Below the pieces are notes generated by a model. That model was given only the letters and a program-made list of their open reading frames with translations. It did not search any database and was not told the origin of the DNA. Below, piece by piece: positions 1 to 7,245 of a stretch of DNA of 14,616 bases. Position numbers and translations under genes: made by a program. This DNA is from Deltaproteobacteria bacterium (lineage in GTDB: Bacteria > Desulfobacterota > DSM-4660 > Desulfatiglandales > HGW-15). Location of the stretch: NCBI GenBank assembly GCA_016929815.1, contig JAFGIC010000067.1, positions 1-14,616 of the forward strand, in the 5' to 3' direction. How positions within the stretch are numbered: position 1 is the stretch's first letter; each line of letters begins with the position of its first letter.

Positions 1-257
1 CCATGGGTATCCGTGTGACCAGGGATACCCTGGTGCAGCAGCTCAAAGAGTCCGGACAGGAGCATTTTCTACAGCTGCCCTACCACCAGGCGATCCTCAA
101 CGATGAAATTCCTTTAAGCATTGGGGGCGGCATAGGCCAGTCCCGCACATTCATGTATCTCTTAAGGACTGCCCATATCGGAGAGGTAAGCACCACAGTA
201 TGGCCGGATGTCCTGAAATCTATCTGTAAAAGAAAAAATATCCATGTATTGGAATAA
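1..257 (+). CDS. asnA: Aspartate--ammonia ligase (asparagine synthetase A), 3' end only
   Basis: This is the C-terminal part (about 84 residues) of AsnA, which makes asparagine in the cytoplasm from aspartate, ammonia and ATP. The gene enters from the left edge, so the ATG at base 3 is an internal methionine (MGIRV matches an internal position of the family) and not the start. The diagnostic sequence is the class-II-synthetase-like ending SIGGGIGQSRTFMYLL followed by HIGEVSTTVWP, which closely resembles the end of E. coli AsnA. The family is about 330 residues long, so roughly three quarters lies outside the window. It ends with TAA 54 bases before the leader hairpin of the porin gene, and that hairpin could also serve as its terminator. 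It is probably a housekeeping gene unrelated to the uptake locus that follows. Confidence 0.93.
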   Translation, partial: MGIRVTRDTLVQQLKESGQEHFLQLPYHQAILNDEIPLSIGGGIGQSRTFMYLLRTAHIGEVSTTVWPDVLKSICKRKNIHVLE

Positions 258-310
258 CCTGCAAGGTCCGGTTTCTTGGTGAAATTACTAAAGCAAAACT
301 GATACAGCAA

Positions 311-359
311 TAAAGGCCATGGAGGCGGTTATCAGGATCAAAAGTTTTTATGGCCTTTA
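311..359 (+). promoter_or_regulatory. Leader hairpin A upstream of the porin gene (terminator or attenuator-like)
   Basis: A perfect 10-bp inverted repeat, TAAAGGCCAT (311-320) and ATGGCCTTTA (350-359), encloses 29 bases that include GGAGGCGG. It is followed by the T-rich AATATTTTC. It lies 40 bases before the ATG of the beta-barrel gene. The basal arm AAAGGCCA recurs at the base of the leader hairpins at 1748-1804 and 4981-5033. No strong promoter is visible between asnA and the hairpin, so it may simply terminate asnA. The shared arm sequence argues for a common regulatory element. Confidence 0.5.
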
Positions 360-399
360 ATATTTTCATAAAAACCGACACCAAAAAAGGAGTTTCACC

Positions 400-1455
400 A
401 TGAAAAATATTTCAATTTATTTCACATCCATTCTCCTTTTATTGTTAATTACCCACACCAGCGCTGCAATGGCTGAGGGTTCAAGTTCCTCTGATAACAG
501 GATAGTTCAATCGGCGTTATCGGGTATCAAGGTCACAGGAGGAATAAGTGCCGGTTATTTCTACGCATCCAATCCTGGTGAAGACACATCCGGTGACCAG
601 TTCCTGCTTTCAAACCTGCTTGTGGAGTTCTCATCTGCGGATGAAGACCTTCCCATGGGATTTGTGGGGGCGCTGGGCCGGACATCCACCCCTTCGATAC
701 TGGACGCGCCTGAAAATAATACTGACTTAATGATAGAGTATGCCTCCCTGGCCATGAAACCTTTAGAAGGCCTCGGCATTGAAGCGGGTCTTTTGCAGCC
801 CAACGCAGGTTTTGAAAACACATACACATATAACAATAATAATATCTTTTTCGGCGCTGTCGCGTCCCAGCAGCCTTATAACGCCTACGGTGCCAGGTTG
901 GATTATGACATCGATGAATTCAGCTTTTCGGGCGGATATTACATGCAAAGGCTTGATGACGAGGAATATAATTCCCCTGATTATGCCTGGGAAATAGGGG
1001 TGAGCGCAGCTATCTCCGACAACGATCTCAGTGTTTACAATTATCACATCGCCGGCAAAAGAAACCTGCTGGGAGCGGTTATTGAACGCACGATTGAGGG
1101 CGTTTATCTTGCATTCAATATAGACTACTGGACCCTGGATGATGATGCTAATGAACCGGCCGCCGGAGATTCATCCATCGGGGCCGCGTTTTATATATGC
1201 CCCAGCCTGGGCAGCATCTCAGTTCCTGTCCGGCTTGAATACATTAACCAGGATACAAGCGGGATCTATATAGAGGATCGTAGCGCAAAAGGCATCTACG
1301 CCGCGACTTTAAGCCCCACTTATCACTTCTTTGAAAATGCCTATATCAGGGCGGAATCGGCCTATGTCAAGGCAGACAGCGGATTCTCGGATCAGGACGG
1401 CCATAGGAGGGACAGCAGAATCGATTTAGCGGTAGAGATTGGATTCTTGTTTTAG
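400..1455 (+). CDS. Exported outer-membrane beta-barrel protein (porin-like)
   Basis: This 351-residue protein has a clear Sec signal peptide: MKNIS, a hydrophobic leucine/isoleucine stretch to about residue 21, then AAMA as a likely cleavage site near residue 25. The mature part alternates aromatic and polar residues in strand-like segments (for example ISAGYFYASNP, FSFSGGYYMQRL, VYLAFNIDYWTL) and ends in phenylalanine (EIGFLF), as outer-membrane barrels usually do. It resembles the general porin or BBP2-type barrels, but I see no diagnostic motif, so the family is not certain. A good ribosome site (AAGGAG, 387-392) sits 7 bases before the ATG. Its leader carries the same hairpin arm as the transporter and receptor units, which suggests it serves the same uptake system as an outer-membrane channel. 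Substrate unknown. Confidence 0.75.
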   Translation: MKNISIYFTSILLLLLITHTSAAMAEGSSSSDNRIVQSALSGIKVTGGISAGYFYASNPGEDTSGDQFLLSNLLVEFSSADEDLPMGFVGALGRTSTPSILDAPENNTDLMIEYASLAMKPLEGLGIEAGLLQPNAGFENTYTYNNNNIFFGAVASQQPYNAYGARLDYDIDEFSFSGGYYMQRLDDEEYNSPDYAWEIGVSAAISDNDLSVYNYHIAGKRNLLGAVIERTIEGVYLAFNIDYWTLDDDANEPAAGDSSIGAAFYICPSLGSISVPVRLEYINQDTSGIYIEDRSAKGIYAATLSPTYHFFENAYIRAESAYVKADSGFSDQDGHRRDSRIDLAVEIGFLF

Positions 1456-1475
1456 ACCAGGAAAGGACTATTACT

Positions 1476-1604
1476 ATGCATATAGAGGGGAAAGACACGG
1501 CGGATTATTACAAGCCTTCACTAATGTTCCTATCAAACGCATATATAATCCTGGCGCCTATGCAAGATCCTGCCCTTACATTATCGGGCTTTATTCGAAA
1601 TTAA
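1476..1604 (+). CDS. Possible small ORF, 42 residues, unknown function
   Basis: An ATG preceded by a strong purine-rich ribosome site (AGGAAAGGA, about 8 bases upstream) opens a 42-codon frame ending in TAA. The peptide begins MHIEGKDTADYYKPS and has a short hydrophobic patch (LMFLSNAYIILAP) too weak to call a membrane segment with confidence. It starts 20 bases after the porin stop, so it could be co-transcribed with it. Its stop codon abuts the -35 box of the next promoter. I recognise no family. The placement and ribosome site are the only support; it could be chance. Confidence 0.3.
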   Translation: MHIEGKDTADYYKPSLMFLSNAYIILAPMQDPALTLSGFIRN

Positions 1605-1633
1605 TTGACAATAAATGATCGTTTAGTTATATA
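1605..1633 (+). promoter_or_regulatory. Sigma70-type promoter for the ABC transporter operon
   Basis: A perfect -35 box TTGACA (1605-1610) and a -10 box TATATA (1628-1633) are separated by 17 bases, the ideal spacing. Transcription would start near 1640, giving an untranslated leader of about 240 bases before the permease ATG at 1880. This leader contains the stems at 1651-1737 and the long hairpin at 1748-1804. Confidence 0.6.
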
Positions 1634-1650
1634 TTCAAATAACAGAAATC

Positions 1651-1737
1651 ATGCGGCAAGAAGCCGTATAATAGGTATAACAAATCCAGGTTAATTTGAT
1701 CTTCAGAATAAGAATTCAGTAATTCTCATTATCTGGA
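1651..1737 (+). promoter_or_regulatory. Structured leader region of the transporter mRNA (candidate sensor part)
   Basis: Between the promoter and the long hairpin at 1748-1804 the leader can form a stem ATGCGGC/GCCGTAT (1651-1657 with 1663-1669, one G-T pair, AAGAA loop). It can also form a stem TCCAGGT/ATCTGGA (1685-1691 with 1731-1737, one G-T pair) that encloses a perfect AGAATT-CAGT-AATTCT hairpin (1711-1726). Such a multi-stem 5' leader ending in a terminator-like hairpin is the layout of a transcription-attenuating riboswitch. I could not match it to a known riboswitch consensus from memory. The stems are read by eye, without covariation evidence. Confidence 0.35.
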
Positions 1738-1747
1738 GGCGATACGG

Positions 1748-1804
1748 AAAAAGGCCACGAAGGTCAATATCCCTCGAAGGGATATGCACCGTCGTGGCCT
1801 TTTT
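1748..1804 (+). promoter_or_regulatory. Leader hairpin B of the ABC operon (terminator or attenuator-like)
   Basis: A perfect 13-bp basal stem AAAAAGGCCACGA/TCGTGGCCTTTTT (1748-1760 with 1792-1804) continues through an A-G mismatch, a GGT/ACC pairing (1762-1764 with 1788-1790) and a 2x2 internal loop. It ends in an 8-bp hairpin ATATCCCT/AGGGATAT (1767-1774 with 1778-1785). The 3' arm ends in a run of T, so it resembles a strong intrinsic terminator, and it would work in both directions. It lies downstream of the promoter at 1605-1633 and 75 bases before the permease start. This placement suggests control of read-through rather than the end of a gene. The 13-mer AAAGGCCACGAAG (1750-1762) is identical to 4981-4993. 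Confidence 0.6.
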
Positions 1805-1879
1805 GTTCTGCGATGTGTAAATTTTAACCGGAAGCTTAATTGGAATCTTAGAATATATCTACAAAAATACTGGAATAAA

Positions 1880-2923
1880 ATGACTTGTGCGAGCAAAATA
1901 ATAGAATCAGGACATGGAAGGATTGTAAAGGCCTATCTGGAAAGCCTTAATCATAAAATCCTCCTGTTTTTTATCTTAGCTGGACTGACCTTTTTGGTTG
2001 CCCTATATGCCATGGCACATGGGGCCTACGAAATTTCAATAAAAGAATTGTTACTCGCCCTGTCCGGAAACGGGGAATCGGCCCATGGGACGGTGATCCT
2101 GGACATCCGGATGCCAAGGGTAGTCTCCGCTATAATAGCCGGATGGGGACTATCCCTTTCAGGCCTCTGCATCCAGTCGGTCCTGAGAAATCCTCTCGGC
2201 TCTCCTTCAACGCTGGGTATCAGCCAGGGGGCCGCCTTCGGAGCGGCCTTCGCAATTGTCCTGTTCGGGTCACAGGTGTTTTCCGCGACTATGTTTGCCT
2301 TTGCAGGGGCCTTTGCAGCAGGCTTGATCATACTTATCCTTGCGACAATAAAACGACTTTCAGGCGAGGCTATTATCCTTTCAGGGGTCGCTATGGCATC
2401 CCTTTTCACATCGGCCACTGTCTTGATTCAATATATGGCCTCAGAGTTAGAGCTTGCAGCTGTAGTCTTCTGGACCTTCGGAGATGTTGCCAGGTCCAAC
2501 TGGACTGAGATCGGATTGATGACAGCAGCGACCCTTCTCGCTACCGTATATCTGGTTATGCACAGGTGGGATTTCAATGCCTTTTCAGCCGGAGAGGAAA
2601 CTGCCAGGGGACTTGGTGTCAACGTAACAGGAATAAGGTATGCAGGGATATTTACGGTATCCCTCGCCGCGGCCCTGATAACAGCCTTTCTTGGTGTCAT
2701 TGCCTTTGTGGGTCTGATCGCCCCTCATGTCGCGCGACGCATCATAGGTGATGACCACAGAATGCTGATCCCATTTTCATCGATCATCGGCGCTCTGTTG
2801 CTGCTGGCAGCGGATACGGTCGGACGGCTTGTCATGGGGTCAGGCTCTCTGCCTGTGGGCGTGATTACCTCCTTCCTGGGCGCCCCCATGTTTCTGTATC
2901 TTCTCATCAGGGGGTATCAATGA
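1880..2923 (+). CDS. FecCD/BtuC-type ABC transporter permease
   Basis: This is the inner-membrane permease of an importer for chelated metals, haem, cobalamin or an oxyanion. It would act as a dimer with the ATPase encoded next. About ten hydrophobic segments are visible from residue 26 on. Family signatures include RMPRVVSAIIAGWGLSLSG, the RNPLGSPSTLGISQGAAFG block, and GVIAFVGLIAPHVARRIIG near the cytoplasmic coupling region. I chose the ATG at 1880 (347 residues, normal for the family), with GGA 5 bases upstream. The longer frame from the ATG at 1784 would begin inside the leader hairpin and add a non-homologous basic stretch, so I reject it. The stop overlaps the ATPase start by four bases (ATGA), indicating translational coupling. 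The ligand cannot be read from the permease. Confidence 0.9.
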   Translation: MTCASKIIESGHGRIVKAYLESLNHKILLFFILAGLTFLVALYAMAHGAYEISIKELLLALSGNGESAHGTVILDIRMPRVVSAIIAGWGLSLSGLCIQSVLRNPLGSPSTLGISQGAAFGAAFAIVLFGSQVFSATMFAFAGAFAAGLIILILATIKRLSGEAIILSGVAMASLFTSATVLIQYMASELELAAVVFWTFGDVARSNWTEIGLMTAATLLATVYLVMHRWDFNAFSAGEETARGLGVNVTGIRYAGIFTVSLAAALITAFLGVIAFVGLIAPHVARRIIGDDHRMLIPFSSIIGALLLLAADTVGRLVMGSGSLPVGVITSFLGAPMFLYLLIRGYQ

Positions 2924-3672
2924 AGCTGAGAGTTTCAGATATATCATTTGCTTATAACAGCCACCCCATATTGGAGGATGTAAGTTTTTCCCTTGAACCG
3001 GGGAATATAATGTGCCTTATGGGCGTCAATGGGGCCGGCAAATCAACCCTTTTAAAATGCATTAACCGCATACTGAAGCCGAAGGAAGGCACAGTGTTCA
3101 TAGGTGAACAGGATCTCCATTCCATGACCGGAGACGACATTGCCAGGAAGCTCGGATATGTGCCCCAACGACACCCGGACAACAGATTGAATGTCTTTGA
3201 GAGCATCCTTTTGGGAAGAAGACCCCACATGGGATGGAAGGTTGAAATGCGTGATTATGAGTTAGTCGAAGGGATCATCCATGAAATCGGCCTTGAGGAT
3301 CTTGCCATGCGTCCTGTAAATGAACTGAGCGGCGGAGAACTCCAAAAGGTAGTCATAGCCAGGGCCCTTGCGCAGTCGCCTGCTATCCTCCTCCTCGATG
3401 AACCGACCAGTAATCTTGACCTGAAAAACCAACTGGAGGTTATGGGACTTGTTCGGCGAATTGTCCGCGAACGGGGTCTGTCCGCGATAGTTGCTATCCA
3501 TGACCTGAACATTGCCCTTCGTTTTGGAGATATCTTCCTTTTTCTCAGAGATCACAGGATATATTCATTGCTCAACAGGGACAACCTCACAGAGGAGATC
3601 ATCCGGGATGTATATGGGGTCGAGGTAATGTTAAATAAAGTGGGAGATCATATAATAGTCGTGCCTCATTGA
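2920..3672 (+). CDS. FecE/BtuD-type ABC transporter ATP-binding protein
   Basis: This 250-residue ATPase powers the preceding permease from the cytoplasmic side. All catalytic elements are present: Walker A GVNGAGKST (35-43), Q-loop glutamine in YVPQRHP (Q83), ABC signature LSGGELQ (136-142), Walker B ILLLD with catalytic E161 followed by PTSNLD, and the H-loop histidine in AIHDLN (H194). Length and the post-Walker-A pattern are those of the iron-complex/cobalamin family (FecE, BtuD, also MolC). The C-terminal segment with VYGVEVMLN matches the usual ending of this family. The start overlaps the permease stop. The binding-protein gene begins 17 bases after its TGA, so the three form one operon. 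Confidence 0.93.
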   Translation: MKLRVSDISFAYNSHPILEDVSFSLEPGNIMCLMGVNGAGKSTLLKCINRILKPKEGTVFIGEQDLHSMTGDDIARKLGYVPQRHPDNRLNVFESILLGRRPHMGWKVEMRDYELVEGIIHEIGLEDLAMRPVNELSGGELQKVVIARALAQSPAILLLDEPTSNLDLKNQLEVMGLVRRIVRERGLSAIVAIHDLNIALRFGDIFLFLRDHRIYSLLNRDNLTEEIIRDVYGVEVMLNKVGDHIIVVPH

Positions 3673-3689
3673 TCCTTAGGGAGAAACAG

Positions 3690-4778
3690 ATGAAAAGATT
3701 CACCTTGATAATATTATTTTTTATATCAACCATGTCAATAACAACTGCATCAGCCTCTTCGTTAACCGTAATTGATATGGCGGACAGAAAGGTGGATGTA
3801 CCCTTTGATCCTGCGAGGATCATATGCATCGGCCCGGGGACGTTGAGGCTTATAGTATATCTGAATGCCCAGGACAAGATCTCAGGCGTTGAAGACATGG
3901 AAAAATCAAATTCTGTTGGGCGGCCCTATTGGATTGCCAATCCTGAGCTGCAAGATCTCCCCAGATGCGGCCCCGGCGGGCCGACAAGCATCAACAAAAA
4001 GCCGGACCTTGAGGCAGTTATGAGCGTATCCCCGGATGTGATATTCGTGACCTATATGGACAGGGATCTGGCAGATGAGGTGCAGGCCACCCTTGGCATC
4101 CCCATTGTGGTGCTGAGCTACGGGACCTTTTCCAACTTTGATGAGACGGTCTTCAGTTCCCTTAAGCTTGCCGGAAAGATACTGAACAGGGAAAGGCGCG
4201 CCGAAGACCTGGTTTCCTATATAACCTCCCTTAAAAAAGACCTTAATGATCGAACAGCAAACATACCGGCATCGAAGATGCCCAGGGTTTTTGTGGGGGG
4301 TATAGGCTATCGAGGCTCCTATGGCATAGAAAGCACTGAAAAGGACTATATACCCCTTGAATGGCTTAACGCAATAAACCTGGCAGAACAGGTCGAGGGC
4401 CGCATCGGCGACCATGTCCTTGTGGACAAGGAGACAATGCTCAAACTGGACCCTGATGTAATCTTCATTGACGGCGGTGGTCTGGCCCTTGTTGAAGAGG
4501 ATTACAACAAAAAAAAGGATTTTTACAAGGCACTTAAGGCCGTTAAAAACAGGCAGGTATTCATGCTCTTTCCCTTTAACTGGTACACAACAAACATAGA
4601 GACGGCCATGGCGGACGCCTATGCTATCGGCAAGATATTATACGGTGAAAGATTCAAGGACATTGATCCTGAAAAAAAGGCTGACGAGATTTATACCTTT
4701 ATGGTCGGGAAGCCTGTTTACAAGGATATGGAAAAGGATCACGGCAAGCTTGGAGTAATAGCGCCGTTTCTGAAATAA
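3690..4778 (+). CDS. Periplasmic substrate-binding protein of the FecB/BtuF-type ABC importer
   Basis: This 362-residue protein has an N-terminal signal peptide (MKRFTLIILFFISTMS, cleavage probably after TASAS near residue 23), so it is periplasmic; no lipobox is evident. The mature part follows the helical-backbone (cluster A-II) binding-protein plan: an N-terminal lobe starting VIDMADRKVDVP, the block ICIGPGTLRLIVYL, then GRPYWIANPEL and CGPGGP (94-98) before INKKPDLE, SPDVIFVTYMD, and a C-terminal lobe with LDPDVIFIDGG. The GPGTLRL and CGPGGP blocks mark a subfamily often annotated only as iron-complex binding. I chose the ATG at 3690 because AGGGAGA lies 5 bases upstream; an upstream TTG at 3669 would overlap the ATPase end. 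MolA of Haemophilus shows that this fold can bind molybdate or tungstate, but the ligand here is unproven. Confidence 0.88.
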   Translation: MKRFTLIILFFISTMSITTASASSLTVIDMADRKVDVPFDPARIICIGPGTLRLIVYLNAQDKISGVEDMEKSNSVGRPYWIANPELQDLPRCGPGGPTSINKKPDLEAVMSVSPDVIFVTYMDRDLADEVQATLGIPIVVLSYGTFSNFDETVFSSLKLAGKILNRERRAEDLVSYITSLKKDLNDRTANIPASKMPRVFVGGIGYRGSYGIESTEKDYIPLEWLNAINLAEQVEGRIGDHVLVDKETMLKLDPDVIFIDGGGLALVEEDYNKKKDFYKALKAVKNRQVFMLFPFNWYTTNIETAMADAYAIGKILYGERFKDIDPEKKADEIYTFMVGKPVYKDMEKDHGKLGVIAPFLK

Positions 4779-4979
4779 CCTGGAATGATTGTTTGCCGTC
4801 GGAATTGATCTGACGATTGAAATCGAGCCGAATCCTGTTGCCTCGCAGAAGCGAATATATGCATTTGGAATTCCGACCGGCGTCATTTTTTTTCATCCGT
4901 TCGATTCAATCTCGGATCTTCAATCGGATGATGTTATAAAAACAGAAACAAAGAATTAAAGCCCGTTAATTTAAAAAAT

Positions 4980-5033
4980 GAAAGGCCACGAAGACCTTTC
5001 CAGGGTTAGTCTGGAGATGTTTTCGCGGTCTTT
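4980..5033 (+). promoter_or_regulatory. Leader hairpin C upstream of the TonB receptor gene (terminator or attenuator-like, with alternative folds)
   Basis: The basal stem AAAGGCCACGAA (4981-4992) pairs with TTCGCGGTCTTT (5022-5033), with one G-T pair and one A-C mismatch. Inside is TCCAG/CTGGA (4999-5003 with 5011-5015), extendable to 7 bp. A T-run (to 5036) follows, and the ribosome site AAAGGAG starts only about 15 bases after the stem, so the hairpin precedes the gene it would control. Competing folds exist: GAAAGG (4980-4985) can pair with CCTTTC (4995-5000), and AAGACC (4991-4996) with GGTCTT (5027-5032). Mutually exclusive hairpins of this sort are typical of attenuators. A TATAAA box at 4935-4940 could be the -10 element, but no good -35 is visible. 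The stretch 4779-4979 otherwise shows no convincing gene. Confidence 0.5.
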
Positions 5034-5062
5034 TTTATTAATAACGCAAAGGAGAAATGTAA

Positions 5063-7114
5063 ATGAAAAAAGCTAGAAAGATGTTCTGTTTGATTTTAAT
5101 GACCTTATTCATGGCCGGCATTTGGCCCTCTCTTGCCCCGGCTGAAGAACAACCTGATCAGATAACTCTCGATCAGGTAATTGTAACGGCATCCAGATAC
5201 GAAACGGCAATAAAAGACGTGCCTGCCAGCGTCACTCTGATAACCAGGGAAATGATCGAGGATTCAAATGAACTCAAGATTGACGGTATATTATCAAAAT
5301 ACGCAGGAATAGATGTCTCACGGTCGTCATTCCTGACCCACAGCGCAGATGTAGTTCTGAGGGGCATGGGCGAGATGCCGGGAAGGACATTGATTCTCCT
5401 CGACGGCAATCCCATCAATAAGGCAGATACAGGTTCCGCCAACTGGGACCTGTTCCGGTCTGGGGATGTTGAGAGGATAGAGATAATTAGGGGGCCTTCA
5501 TCCGTGCTTTACGGGTCAAGCGGCATGGGAGGTGTTATAAACATCATTTCCCGGAAGCCTGAGGAAAAGCCTGTCACTGTTGATGCAAATGCCGGTTACG
5601 GGACGTTTGAAACCGTTGAAATGGGAGGGGGTCTTAGCGGGAAATTGAATGGTTTCGGTTACAGCGTCTCATACAACCAGCTAAAAAGCGACGGTTACAA
5701 CCCTGTTCCTGAAGACCAGCGCGACCAATATGACGTTGAAAGGTATCTTGAGGAAAAGCATCTTAAAACAACCGTCACATATGAACTGCCGAACCAATCG
5801 AGCCTCAGTTTCGGATATCTTTTTTACGATGATAAACATGGTGAAGGCACAAAGATTCAGCAGGATGACGGCGTTTACAGAAAATGGAAAACAAACGCAA
5901 CAAACCTTGATTACGGCTGGTCTATCGGTTCTGCGGAATGGCTGGCAAAAGTGTATTACAATAAGGAAGATTATTTCTGGAATAGGGAGAGTATCAGCAA
6001 TTCCGCATATACCTGGTATCAGGTCGATGTTGATCGCATTGATAACGGCGGCAGCATGCAATCTACCTTTCCGATAATTTCTTCCCATCTGATAACCTCA
6101 GGAGTCGACTATAAGTTCGGCAGCGTTGACGGTGGCGATTATTACATCGTAAACAGAGACAGTCCTAGCGATAAGGTCGTACTCAACAAAGGAAAACAAC
6201 GAACATATTCCTTGTTTCTCAATGATCATTATCAGGCGGGAGAGAAAGTGATTGTCGACGTCGGTCTGCGCTATGATTATGTGAAAAGCTATGACGGCAG
6301 TTTTTCCGACTCCTCCGGATCCCTTGAAAGCAGAGCTTTTCCCTATGACACATGGAGCCATGCAAGCCCCAAGACAGCGGCGCTTTACCGCCTCAGCAAG
6401 AAAACCTCAATCCGTGGCTCAATAGGGACAGCTTTCAGGGCGCCTATACTTGATGACCTTTGCAGGAACGGCATACTAAGGGGTAGGATCTACGCCGCAA
6501 ATCCTGACCTCGGTCCTGAGACCCTTATCTCCTATGAGACAGGGATTGAACATAAATTTTCTGATGCCGTTTCACTTGGTGTGTCAGGCTATTATTCAAA
6601 CGGCAAGGATTTCTTCTACTCGATCTTGGTAGGCATTGACCCATCCACAGGGAGGGATCTTTATCAGAGGAAGAATGTCGGCGGCGTGCACATATACGGT
6701 GCCGAAGCAACCGCTGACTGGGCATTGAATGACATCTTCGGAATATCTGTAAATTATACATACAATATCTCAAAGATCGATTCATTCAGCGAGCAGCCGG
6801 AACTTGAAGGAAAATATCTGGAAGACACCCCAACTCATAAGGCAGGTTTTACCCTGTCCTTTAATCACCCTTCAATCTTCAGGGCTGAAATAACAGGCAG
6901 ATATGTCGGAGAGAGATACGGAGACACCGACAACACCGACGAAGGAAAACTTGATTCCTATTTTGCAACTGACCTCAAGCTCTCAAGGGCCTTTTTAAAA
7001 TACCTGGAAACATATGTAAATATTGAAAACGTGTTCGACAAGAAGATCATGTACTCATCGGATTATGAAGGGCCGGGGGCAATCTATCGTGCCGGAGTGA
7101 CTGTCAAATTTTAA
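5063..7114 (+). CDS. TonB-dependent outer-membrane receptor
   Basis: This 683-residue protein has a signal peptide (cleavage near APAEE, residues 25-29). A TonB-box-like region follows (LDQVIVTASRYE, 37-47), then a plug domain with VPASVTLITREMIED, RGMGEMPGRTLILLDG and the family hallmark VERIEIIRGPSSVLYGSSGMGGVINIIS-type segment ending the plug. The remainder is a 22-strand-type barrel with repeated aromatic strands. It ends in phenylalanine (AGVTVKF) and has the penultimate strand pattern YVNIENVFDKK typical of receptors for siderophores, haem, cobalamin and metal complexes. Size is close to that of BtuB and Cir. A strong ribosome site (AAAGGAG, 5048-5054) sits 8 bases before the ATG. Its position between the ABC importer and two FmdE genes suggests that it brings the same ligand through the outer membrane. 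Confidence 0.93.
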   Translation: MKKARKMFCLILMTLFMAGIWPSLAPAEEQPDQITLDQVIVTASRYETAIKDVPASVTLITREMIEDSNELKIDGILSKYAGIDVSRSSFLTHSADVVLRGMGEMPGRTLILLDGNPINKADTGSANWDLFRSGDVERIEIIRGPSSVLYGSSGMGGVINIISRKPEEKPVTVDANAGYGTFETVEMGGGLSGKLNGFGYSVSYNQLKSDGYNPVPEDQRDQYDVERYLEEKHLKTTVTYELPNQSSLSFGYLFYDDKHGEGTKIQQDDGVYRKWKTNATNLDYGWSIGSAEWLAKVYYNKEDYFWNRESISNSAYTWYQVDVDRIDNGGSMQSTFPIISSHLITSGVDYKFGSVDGGDYYIVNRDSPSDKVVLNKGKQRTYSLFLNDHYQAGEKVIVDVGLRYDYVKSYDGSFSDSSGSLESRAFPYDTWSHASPKTAALYRLSKKTSIRGSIGTAFRAPILDDLCRNGILRGRIYAANPDLGPETLISYETGIEHKFSDAVSLGVSGYYSNGKDFFYSILVGIDPSTGRDLYQRKNVGGVHIYGAEATADWALNDIFGISVNYTYNISKIDSFSEQPELEGKYLEDTPTHKAGFTLSFNHPSIFRAEITGRYVGERYGDTDNTDEGKLDSYFATDLKLSRAFLKYLETYVNIENVFDKKIMYSSDYEGPGAIYRAGVTVKF

Positions 7115-7138
7115 TTATTTCCTTCGCGTATGTATAAT

Positions 7139-7166
7139 CGCCCTCCCGTTTTTACCCGGGAGGGCG
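7139..7166 (+). terminator. GC-rich hairpin after the receptor gene (terminator or operator)
   Basis: A perfect 10-bp stem CGCCCTCCCG/CGGGAGGGCG (7139-7148 with 7157-7166) has an 8-base loop and starts 24 bases after the receptor stop. No proper T-run follows on either strand, so it is a weak intrinsic terminator at best. A consensus -10 box TATAAT (7133-7138) sits immediately before it, with a poor -35 (TTTAAT, 7110-7115) at 17 bases. If that promoter is used, the palindrome would cover the transcription start of the FmdE genes and could act as an operator or as a 5' stabilising hairpin. Confidence 0.45.
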
Positions 7167-7245
7167 GCATGTTATTAAATATTTCGGGAGAATTTAATTC
7201 GCAAAGTTTATATTATATATCCAATCCATTTTAAGGAGGATGAAA

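Noticed and set aside
1784..1879. Longer permease frame from the ATG at 1784
   Set aside because: It starts inside the leader hairpin, has no ribosome site and adds 32 residues unlike the family; ATG 1880 gives a normal-length permease.
1605..1880. Cobalamin, cyclic-di-GMP or fluoride riboswitch in the ABC operon leader
   Set aside because: The conserved core sequences I know for these classes are not present; a covariance-model search is still needed to exclude others such as Moco/Tuco.
2026..2418. Minus-strand open frame of 130 codons inside the permease gene
   Set aside because: Antisense to conserved permease sequence; low-complexity translation without family features.
3669..3689. TTG start for the binding protein overlapping the ATPase stop
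   Set aside because: The ATG at 3690 has a good ribosome site at 5 bases and begins a clean signal peptide.
4789..4959. Open frame of 56 codons (TTG start) after the binding-protein gene
   Set aside because: No ribosome site, no recognised family, and it runs through the likely -10 region of the receptor promoter; chance openness or a very old remnant is more likely.
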